From Aequorivita sp. (lineage in GTDB: Bacteria; Bacteroidota; Bacteroidia; Flavobacteriales; Flavobacteriaceae), in contig JAGQYZ010000149.1 in NCBI GenBank assembly GCA_020435865.1, positions 1-5,018 on the forward strand: DNA of 5,018 nucleotides. Reading direction: 5' to 3'. Positions 1 to 5,018 of this stretch are shown here, piece after piece. Numbering within the stretch: position 1 is the first letter of the stretch; each line of letters begins with the position of its first letter. Under the pieces are notes generated by a model. The model was not told the DNA's origin, did no database searches, and saw only the letters and a list, made by a program, of their open reading frames with translations. Made by a program: the position numbers and the translations under genes.

Positions 1-59
1 CTCGCCGTAGAAACTATGGCAATTGTATCGCCTTTTTGAACAAATAGAGGTGTGATCAT
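1..59 (-). CDS. LD-carboxypeptidase (peptidase S66) family, N-terminal fragment
   Basis: Read on the minus strand from an ATG at 59-57, the edge of the window encodes MITPLFVQKGDTIAIVSTA, and the last two bases (AG) fit a following Arg or Ser. This closely resembles the start of S66 family murein LD-carboxypeptidases, which open with a short 'P-x-x-KGD-x-I-x-I-V-(A/S)-(P/T)-A-R' strand and turn. Family members cleave the L,D peptide bond of murein tetrapeptides during cell-wall recycling, usually in the cytoplasm. Only 19 codons are visible, so the catalytic Ser/Glu/His residues lie outside. The start is well constrained: in-frame codons upstream contain no ATG, GTG or TTG before a stop at 80-78. 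The gene diverges from the DUF1800 operon. The family call rests on recalled N-terminal similarity alone. Confidence 0.7.
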   Translation of the reverse strand, partial: MITPLFVQKGDTIAIVSTA

Positions 60-159
60 AAAATCTAATTGAAAATTTTAAAGTACTAAAAATTTCACTT
101 TTGAATTAAATTATAAAGGATTACTGACAAAAGATAAATAATCTGCATATTTAGAACAA

Positions 160-167
160 CAAAAATA
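160..167 (-). promoter_or_regulatory. Putative -7 promoter element (TAnnTTTG) of the minus-strand peptidase gene
   Basis: On the minus strand these bases read TATTTTTG, an exact match to the Bacteroidota -7 consensus TAnnTTTG. It is the only exact match on this strand in the divergent intergenic region. Transcription from it would start near 153 and leave a leader of about 95 nt before the ATG at 59. A -33 TTG at the canonical spacing is not evident; the nearest minus-strand TTG (198-196) is too far upstream. The call therefore rests on the octamer and its orientation. Confidence 0.4.
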
Positions 168-229
168 GCGCCTTCAGTGTTATATATCTTTCCATCAATA
201 CATCTAATTTACTCTCTATGTCCTGCAAG

Positions 230-243
230 TTAAAATATTTTAA
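230..243. repeat. 14-bp perfect palindrome TTAAAATATTTTAA
   Basis: The 14 bases are self-complementary with no spacer. The left part belongs to an 11-mer, GTTAAAATATT (229-239), that recurs exactly at 382-392, closer to the DUF1800 start. The composition is entirely A/T, so chance is a serious alternative. It may be a protein-binding site or simply AT-rich DNA. Confidence 0.35.
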
Positions 244-289
244 ACATGATTGGTTATACCCCCATACCAATTATAGCTGTTACTTAACC

Positions 290-321
290 AAATGAAATAT
301 GATCAAAACATTATTTCATTT
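290..321. repeat. Inverted repeat, 10-bp arms, 12-nt spacer
   Basis: AAATGAAATA (290-299) is repeated as its exact reverse complement TATTTCATTT (312-321). The spacer begins with the palindrome TGATCA (300-305). A smaller 7-bp dyad, TTGGTTA (250-256) and TAACCAA (285-291), abuts the left arm. There is no U-tract after the right arm, so this is not an intrinsic terminator in the plus direction. An operator-like site or chance in AT-rich DNA are both possible. Confidence 0.35.
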
Positions 322-343
322 TTATAAGGATATTCACTCGTAG

Positions 344-368
344 TTTTAACATTTATAAAATGTTAAAA
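344..368. repeat. 25-bp hairpin or operator-like dyad, 11-bp arms, 3-nt loop
   Basis: TTTTAACATTT (344-354) and AAATGTTAAAA (358-368) are perfect reverse complements around ATA. The core 8-mer TGTTAAAA occurs at 361-368 and again in direct orientation at 381-388, with its inverse TTTTAACA at 344-351. The site lies about 95-115 bp upstream of the DUF1800 ATG. Neither strand shows a U-run after the stem and the arms are nearly all A/T, so a terminator is unlikely. A dimeric regulator site is the more natural reading, but it is unproven. Confidence 0.45.
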
Positions 369-460
369 ATCAAAATTTTGTGTTAAAATATTCGTTGAAA
401 GGCATATTTATCGGATTAAATACATACATTTAGCGCCAAATCTAACGTAAACTAAATAAA

Positions 461-1927
461 ATGGAAACAATTGCTAACCCCACTTGCAATAGTTCTACAC
501 TAGCTCCTTATGAGCCATCTTCCCAAAATCCCTGGGATACACATAAAGTAAAACATGTGTATCGCCGGCTTGGTTTTGGTGCTTCACAAGATGATGTGGA
601 TGCTGCTCTTTCATTGAACCCAGGACAATTTATCGATTCGCTTGTAGATACTGCACACAATATGCCGCCAACTCCGGCACCTTATTGGGGCTATTATTCT
701 ACTAATGATTTCCCAGATTATGAGAACCAAAACTTCGAATTTTTTGACCAATGGCGGTTACGGACTACCAATGATCTTCTGGAAGAAAATCTTCGTGGTA
801 GACTTTCATTTTTTTGGATGAACCATTTTGTAACCCGTTTTGGGATATATTTTCATGCACCCTATGCATATCAGTATTACCATTTACTGCAAGTCCATGC
901 CTTGGGAAATTTTAAGGAATTTACTCGGGCGGTAGGGATAACCCCGGCCATGTTAATTTTTCTAAATGGTTTTGAAAATACAAACGACAGCCCTAATGAA
1001 AACTATGCGAGAGAGTTGTATGAACTTTTTACCCTTGGTGAAGGCAATGGGTATACTCAAAATGATATTACGGAAACCGCTAGGGCATTAACGGGCTATA
1101 ATGAGTGGGACGAGGAAAATGGGGCCATTTATTTTGACTCAGGATCTTTTGATGATGGCATAAAAACCATTTTTGGTCATACTGGAAATTGGGGCTATGA
1201 TGATGTTATAAACATCCTGTTTCAGGAGAAGGGTTCAGAAATTGCATATTATATATGTGAAAAGCTATATAAATTTTTCGTAAGCCCAGCTACGGACAAC
1301 ATTGGACAAACTATTATCCAAGAATTAGCTCAAACGTTAATCAATAATAATTTTGAGATGGTTCCGATGCTGAAAAAGCTTTTCAAGAGCGAACATTTTT
1401 TTGATGAGCACTCTGTTGGTGTTGTAATTAAAAGTCCTTTTGATGTAGTATTAAATTTTTTGAAAGAATCAGATTTTTATTACAATGATGACATTCTCAA
1501 TGCTTTAATTTATTATACGGGGCTAGTAGGACAGGAAATTTATGATCCCGTGGATGTAGCAGGTTGGCAGCGTGATGAAACTTGGATAAATGCCTCAACA
1601 CTTATCGGCCGTTGGGCACTTATAGATGAGTTTATAGACTATCTGGACCAAAATGGTTACGACAGTATATTTGTGGACTTGGCTAAAGCACTTACAAACA
1701 ATAGTAAGGACCCATACTTTATTACCAAAACGCTTGTAGATCATTTTATGTGTAAAGAATTATACACTCTTACAGATTATGACATTGCAACAGACATTTT
1801 TAAATGGGAAGTGCCACAGAATTACTATGATCAGGGTATCTGGGATTTAGATTTCAATTCTGCCCCCTATCAAGTTTCAATTCTATTGAAACATATTGCA
1901 AGAATGCCCGAATTTCAACTTAAATAA
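461..1927 (+). CDS. DUF1800 domain-containing protein
   Basis: This 488-residue protein is a full-length DUF1800 (PF08811) member of unknown biochemical function. Visible family landmarks, in order, are HVYRRLGFG (32-40), LSFFWMNHF (115-123), FLNGFEN (167-173), PNENYARELYELFTLG (178-193), GNGYT (195-199), ARALTG (207-212), FGHTGNW (238-244), KSPFDVV (324-330), VAGW (366-369), WINASTLIGRW (375-385), and a C-terminal MPEFQL. The family domain fills almost the whole protein, with about 28 polar residues in front. The start is secure: an in-frame stop at 443-445 leaves no upstream ATG. The N-terminus lacks a hydrophobic stretch, twin arginine or lipobox, and the C-terminus lacks a sorting domain. 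No route of export is therefore encoded in the protein itself, which is notable beside its exported partner. It is the first gene of an operon with the DUF1501 gene 8 nt downstream. The leader in front of the ATG is A-rich with no clear Shine-Dalgarno. Confidence 0.93.
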   Translation: METIANPTCNSSTLAPYEPSSQNPWDTHKVKHVYRRLGFGASQDDVDAALSLNPGQFIDSLVDTAHNMPPTPAPYWGYYSTNDFPDYENQNFEFFDQWRLRTTNDLLEENLRGRLSFFWMNHFVTRFGIYFHAPYAYQYYHLLQVHALGNFKEFTRAVGITPAMLIFLNGFENTNDSPNENYARELYELFTLGEGNGYTQNDITETARALTGYNEWDEENGAIYFDSGSFDDGIKTIFGHTGNWGYDDVINILFQEKGSEIAYYICEKLYKFFVSPATDNIGQTIIQELAQTLINNNFEMVPMLKKLFKSEHFFDEHSVGVVIKSPFDVVLNFLKESDFYYNDDILNALIYYTGLVGQEIYDPVDVAGWQRDETWINASTLIGRWALIDEFIDYLDQNGYDSIFVDLAKALTNNSKDPYFITKTLVDHFMCKELYTLTDYDIATDIFKWEVPQNYYDQGIWDLDFNSAPYQVSILLKHIARMPEFQLK

Positions 1928-1935
1928 GCAGCAAC

Positions 1936-3555
1936 ATGTGTAAAAATCATACTATCCCCGAAAAAATTACGTCAAAAGACGAAAAAAGTATTCACGATAA
2001 AGAACATTCAACCTGGAACAGGCGTTCTTTTATTCAGGCTTTGGGCTTAGCTGGTGCCGGTGGCATCATGCTTGGTCATGCTTCTGTTACTGCTTCCAAA
2101 CCATCACCACTTTCGGTAGCTTTGGCAGCAAGTGAGAACGAGAATATTCTGGTCATTATTCGTTTAAAAGGAGGAAATGATGGGCTTAACACCATAGTCC
2201 CTATTTATGACTATGCTACCTATGCCAATTTGCGCCCTACTATTCGCCATCAACAGAACAATTTGATAAATTTGAATGCAGATTTTGCAATTCCTGATTA
2301 TATGGGTGGTCTTGAGTCTGTTTGGGGCGATGGGAAAATGAAGGTAATCCACGGGGTTGGCTATCCTCAACAAAACCTGTCCCATTTTCGTTCGGCAGCA
2401 ATCTGGGCCTCTGCCGACGATGTGAATGTAGAAAATACTGGATGGTGGGGTCGTTATTATGAAGATCTGTATCCAGATTATTTAGTAAACCCACCAGAAG
2501 TTCCACCGGCAGTACAAATAGGAAGTATTGGAGATCTTATTTTTGAAGGTAATGATAGTAACTATGCCTTTTCTGTTGCCAATGCCGACCAATTGGCAAA
2601 TGTGGCACAAAATGGTGTACAGCATAATGTAACCGATTTACCAGATTGTGTTTACGGAGATAAACTATTGTTTATGCGTGCCACAACAAACACAACAATT
2701 AGGTATTCTTCTGTAATAAATGATGCCTATTCATCCTCAAGCAATAGTTCTTCTTACAGTAATGAAGACCTTGCAAGACAATTGGCCCTCGTTGCCCGAT
2801 TGATTAAAGGAAATCTAGGCACTAAGGTATATATGGTTACTTTGGATGGTTTTGATACACACGCGAATCAAATAGATGACCAACGCTCTTTGCTGGAAGA
2901 CCTTTCAGATTCCATCAAAGATTTTTATGATGACCTTGCAGCTACTGGAATGGACGACAAAGTTTTGACCATGACTATTTCAGAATTTGGACGCAGACCC
3001 TATGAAAATGGATCTAGCGGTACTGACCACGGAGCAGCTTCACCAGTAATGTTATTTGGTGCGGGACTGGATGGAAATGGATTTGTAGGTACTCATCCGA
3101 GCCTTACTGAATGGGATTCTGATGATAATTTAATACCTACAACTGATTTTCGGGATGTATATTCTACTGTTTTAACCGAGTGGTTCTGTTTGGATCCTTC
3201 TGTTGTAAGTTCTATTTTACTAAACCAGAACTACCAAACTTTGGATATGGGAATCACTTGCCAATCTCTGTCGACTACTAATTTTAACGACACTACTCAC
3301 TTTGTACATATACCATATTACCAAAACAACCGTACCTTTATTGAAATAAATATGCCCAATACAGCAAATGTAGATATTAGGCTATACGATATAATGGGAA
3401 GGGAAGTAGGCTCGCTGGAAAACAAAATATTGTATCCAGGAAAGCACACTATAGATGTTAAGGAAAAAATCAAGACACGACTTTCTTATGGACAATATAT
3501 TTACCGTATTTCAACTGGAGGGCAATTTTATAGTAAATCCATACAGATTAGGTAA
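1936..3555 (+). CDS. DUF1501 protein with Tat signal and T9SS type A sorting domain
   Basis: This 539-residue protein combines three parts. (1) Residues 1-53 are a twin-arginine type signal: a long charged n-region, NRRSFIQ at 28-34, then a hydrophobic Gly/Ala-rich core (35-46) and a possible cleavage after VTA (51-53). (2) A DUF1501 domain (PF07394) spans about 70-440, with LKGGNDGLNT (77-86), NLSHFRS (147-153), TGWWGRY (168-174), DGFDTHANQ (304-312), SEFGRR (349-354), GTDHGAASP (362-370) and TTDFRDVYST (402-411). This family is grouped with the alkaline-phosphatase-like fold; the Asp/His/Glu positions in these motifs are candidate metal ligands, but no substrate is known. (3) Residues about 465-539 form a type A T9SS C-terminal domain, with VDIRLYDIMGREV (479-491), YGQYIYRI (518-525) and a final KSIQIR. 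Ser-rich YSSSSNSSSYS (265-275) is probably a surface loop. It is co-transcribed with the DUF1800 gene. A surface-attached or secreted location is inferred. Confidence 0.93.
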   Translation: MCKNHTIPEKITSKDEKSIHDKEHSTWNRRSFIQALGLAGAGGIMLGHASVTASKPSPLSVALAASENENILVIIRLKGGNDGLNTIVPIYDYATYANLRPTIRHQQNNLINLNADFAIPDYMGGLESVWGDGKMKVIHGVGYPQQNLSHFRSAAIWASADDVNVENTGWWGRYYEDLYPDYLVNPPEVPPAVQIGSIGDLIFEGNDSNYAFSVANADQLANVAQNGVQHNVTDLPDCVYGDKLLFMRATTNTTIRYSSVINDAYSSSSNSSSYSNEDLARQLALVARLIKGNLGTKVYMVTLDGFDTHANQIDDQRSLLEDLSDSIKDFYDDLAATGMDDKVLTMTISEFGRRPYENGSSGTDHGAASPVMLFGAGLDGNGFVGTHPSLTEWDSDDNLIPTTDFRDVYSTVLTEWFCLDPSVVSSILLNQNYQTLDMGITCQSLSTTNFNDTTHFVHIPYYQNNRTFIEINMPNTANVDIRLYDIMGREVGSLENKILYPGKHTIDVKEKIKTRLSYGQYIYRISTGGQFYSKSIQIR

Positions 3556-3577
3556 CATTTATTAAAACTATCTATTG

Positions 3578-3609
3578 AAAAACTTCCCGAATTATCGGGA
3601 AGTTTTTTT
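3578..3609 (+). terminator. Rho-independent terminator of the DUF1800-DUF1501 operon
   Basis: A 13-bp perfect stem (3578-3590 paired with 3595-3607), with core ACTTCCCGA / TCGGGAAGT and a 4-nt ATTA loop, runs into seven consecutive T residues (3603-3609). It lies 22 nt after the DUF1501 stop codon. The A-run on the left side makes the structure symmetrical, so it could also stop transcription arriving on the minus strand. It separates the operon from metG, which then needs its own promoter. Confidence 0.92.
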
Positions 3610-3699
3610 ATTTTATAATTTTCGCGTAAAGGGCGATTCAAAATCATAAACAACAAAAGGAATGTAAAACAGGGCACTGGTTTCCGAGGATAAAATACC

Positions 3700-3707
3700 T
3701 ATTTTTG
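3700..3707 (+). promoter_or_regulatory. Putative -7 promoter element (TAnnTTTG) of metG
   Basis: TATTTTTG matches the Bacteroidota -7 consensus TAnnTTTG exactly and sits 40 nt before the metG ATG. The start site would fall near 3712 and give a leader of roughly 35 nt. A canonical -33 TTG is not obvious; the best region is the CTGGTTT at 3677-3683. The location just after a strong terminator and just before a gene in the same orientation supports the call. The identical octamer is found before the minus-strand peptidase gene. Confidence 0.55.
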
Positions 3708-3710
3708 TGC

Positions 3711-3729
3711 TTGCTAAATTAATTAGCGA
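3711..3729 (+). other. Small inverted repeat in the metG leader
   Basis: TTGCTAA (3711-3717) can pair with TTAGCGA (3723-3729), counting one G-T wobble, around a 5-nt loop. If transcription starts near 3712, this would be a hairpin at the extreme 5' end of the metG mRNA. It is short and A/T-rich. A role in mRNA stability is possible but unsupported, and chance is a fair explanation. Confidence 0.25.
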
Positions 3730-3747
3730 AGGATTTAAAAGATAGCC

Positions 3748-5018
3748 ATGGATCAAGACCCAAAACGTTTTACCATTACTGCAGCTTTACCCTACACAAA
3801 CGGCCCCGTTCACATTGGCCATTTGGCGGGAGTTTATGTGCCTGCGGATATTTATGCACGTTACCAACGACTTCAAAACAACGATGTTGCCTTTATCTGC
3901 GGAAGCGATGAACATGGCGTTGCCATTACGTTAAAGGCAAAAAAGGAAGGCATTACGCCACAGGAAGTGGTTGATAAATACCACACAATTATCAAAAAAA
4001 GTTTTGCTGATTTCGGAGTTTCTTTTGATAATTATTCGCGTACTTCAGCTGAAATTCACCATAAAACTGCTTCTGAATTTTTCAAAAAAATGTATGATGC
4101 GGGTCAATTTATAGAAGAAGTAACCGAGCAATTATTTGATGAAGAAGCAAATCAGTTTTTGGCAGACCGTTTTGTAGTGGGAACTTGCCCAAAATGTGGT
4201 TTTGAAGAAAGCTACGGCGACCAATGCGAAAACTGCGGAACTAGCCATAATGCTACCGATTTGATAAATCCGAGAAGCGTAATTTCTGGCAACAAGCCAG
4301 TTTTAAGAGAAACTAAACACTGGTTCTTACCTTTGGATCGTTACGAAGATTTTTTGAGGGAATGGATTCTCGTTGACCATAAAAAAGATTGGAAAACCAA
4401 TGTAGTCGGACAATGCAAAAGCTGGATTGATGATGGTTTGCGCCCGCGTGCCGTGACCCGGGATCTCGATTGGGGAATTCCCGTTCCCGTAAAAGGCGCG
4501 GAAGGAAAAGTGCTTTACGTTTGGTTTGATGCACCCATCGGTTATATTTCTTCAACCAAGGAATGGGCGGAACGTGAAGGGAAAAATTGGGAAGACTATT
4601 GGAAGGACGAAAACACCAAACTTCTTCATTTTATTGGGAAAGACAACATTGTTTTCCATTGTATTATTTTTCCGGCGATGCTGAAAGCGGAAGGAAGTTA
4701 TATACTTCCAAATAACGTTCCCGCCAACGAATTTTTAAATCTTGAAGGCAATAAAATATCGACCAGTAAAAATTGGGCGGTTTGGTTGCACGAATATTTG
4801 GAGGATTTTCCAAACCAGCAGGACGTTTTGCGATATGCTTTAACTGCAAATGCTCCGGAAACAAAGGATAACGATTTTACCTGGGCCGATTTTCAAGCTA
4901 GAAACAATAATGAATTGGTTGCCATTTTCGGAAATTTTATAAACCGAGTGATGGTTTTGACCGATAAATATTACGAAGGAATTGTACCGAAACCAGCAAC
5001 TTTTTCAGAAATTGACGA
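3748..5018 (+). CDS. metG: Methionyl-tRNA synthetase, N-terminal 423 residues (runs off window)
   Basis: MetRS charges tRNA(Met), initiator and elongator, with methionine in the cytoplasm. The class I catalytic core is plain: [12 protein letters not shown] with the HIGH box at 22-25, the FICGSDEHG strand, and a zinc knuckle C147-x2-C150-x9-C160-x2-C163 in the connective peptide. [22 protein letters not shown] and then NKISTSKN follow, with the KMSKS-equivalent at 336-340. After DFTWADF (376-382) the helical anticodon-binding domain begins ([15 protein letters not shown]). The frame is open to the window end with no stop, so the rest of the anticodon domain and any C-terminal tRNA-binding domain lie outside. 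ATG 3748 is the only possible start because an in-frame TAA sits at 3736-3738 with no other start codon between. It is preceded by its own TAnnTTTG element and insulated by the terminator at 3578-3609. The second Lys of KMSKS is Thr here, as in several archaeal-type MetRS enzymes. Confidence 0.97.
   Translation, partial: MDQDPKRFTITAALPYTNGPVHIGHLAGVYVPADIYARYQRLQNNDVAFICGSDEHGVAITLKAKKEGITPQEVVDKYHTIIKKSFADFGVSFDNYSRTSAEIHHKTASEFFKKMYDAGQFIEEVTEQLFDEEANQFLADRFVVGTCPKCGFEESYGDQCENCGTSHNATDLINPRSVISGNKPVLRETKHWFLPLDRYEDFLREWILVDHKKDWKTNVVGQCKSWIDDGLRPRAVTRDLDWGIPVPVKGAEGKVLYVWFDAPIGYISSTKEWAEREGKNWEDYWKDENTKLLHFIGKDNIVFHCIIFPAMLKAEGSYILPNNVPANEFLNLEGNKISTSKNWAVWLHEYLEDFPNQQDVLRYALTANAPETKDNDFTWADFQARNNNELVAIFGNFINRVMVLTDKYYEGIVPKPATFSEID

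Larger units (their letters stand above)
60..460. other. Divergent AT-rich intergenic region
   Basis: This stretch separates the minus-strand S66 peptidase start from the plus-strand DUF1800 start. It is very AT-rich, is full of stops in all frames, and holds no credible coding sequence, tRNA or terminator. It contains one exact minus-strand TAnnTTTG octamer (160-167) and a run of dyads between about 230 and 392 (listed separately). No exact TAnnTTTG occurs on the plus strand. The nearest candidates are TAGTTTTA (341-348) and TACATTTA (425-432), each differing only in the last base. Both operon promoters and any operator must lie here because the genes are divergent. Confidence 0.8.

Noticed and set aside
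344..368. Hairpin read as an intrinsic terminator
   Set aside because: The stem is almost all A/T, no U-tract follows on either strand, and no gene ends upstream on either side, since the flanking genes diverge.
360..386. Short plus-strand ORF MLKIKILC that looks like the start of a signal peptide
   Set aside because: It ends after eight codons, is in a different frame from DUF1800, and meets further stops at once. It does not supply a lost signal peptide by a simple frameshift.
60..460. CRISPR array, tRNA or attachment site in the intergenic gap
   Set aside because: There are no regularly spaced long repeats, no cloverleaf-like GC stems, and no integrase or duplicated tRNA end nearby.
461..490. 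DUF1800 as a lipoprotein, because of Cys9
   Set aside because: No hydrophobic segment or lipobox precedes the cysteine, and the upstream in-frame stop rules out a longer N-terminus starting at ATG.
2164..2506. Two minus-strand ORFs of 73 and 88 codons inside the DUF1501 gene
   Set aside because: They lie wholly within a strongly supported coding sequence, overlap each other in different frames, and their translations show no domain, signal or family resemblance.
3729..3733. AAGGA as a Shine-Dalgarno for metG
   Set aside because: It is 14 nt from the ATG, too far for a typical Shine-Dalgarno, and Bacteroidota generally rely little on this sequence.
4313..4864. Minus-strand ORFs of 80 and 66 codons (4313-4555 and 4664-4864)
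   Set aside because: Both are antisense to highly conserved MetRS sequence, and their translations are basic and low in recognisable structure, as expected for shadow frames.

Overview
The window looks like a chromosomal segment from a member of the Bacteroidota, most likely Flavobacteriia. Three things support this: AT-rich DNA, a protein ending in a type IX secretion (T9SS) C-terminal sorting domain, and promoter-like octamers of the Bacteroidota form TAnnTTTG in front of two of the transcription units. The ribosome-binding regions are A-rich and lack a clear Shine-Dalgarno, which also fits this phylum. Genus and species cannot be assigned from the sequence.

Layout. At the left edge (1-59, minus strand) lie the first 19 codons of a gene that reads out of the window and looks like a peptidase S66 / LD-carboxypeptidase. 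A divergent AT-rich intergenic region of about 400 bp follows (60-460). It carries a cluster of dyads and repeated GTTAAAA boxes and no credible gene. Next is a tight two-gene operon on the plus strand: a DUF1800 protein (461-1927) and, 8 nt later, a DUF1501 protein (1936-3555) with a twin-arginine signal at its N-terminus and a T9SS sorting domain at its C-terminus. A strong intrinsic terminator (3578-3609) closes the operon. After a short spacer with a TAnnTTTG promoter, methionyl-tRNA synthetase (metG) starts at 3748 and runs off the right edge after 423 codons.

How the genes work together. DUF1800 and DUF1501 proteins are often encoded side by side, and both remain functionally uncharacterised. 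DUF1501 belongs to the alkaline-phosphatase-like fold group. Here only the DUF1501 partner has export signals (Tat plus T9SS), while the DUF1800 partner has no recognisable signal. The most interesting hypothesis is therefore that the two proteins form a folded complex exported as a unit. The flanking S66 peptidase and metG are housekeeping genes with no evident functional link to the pair.
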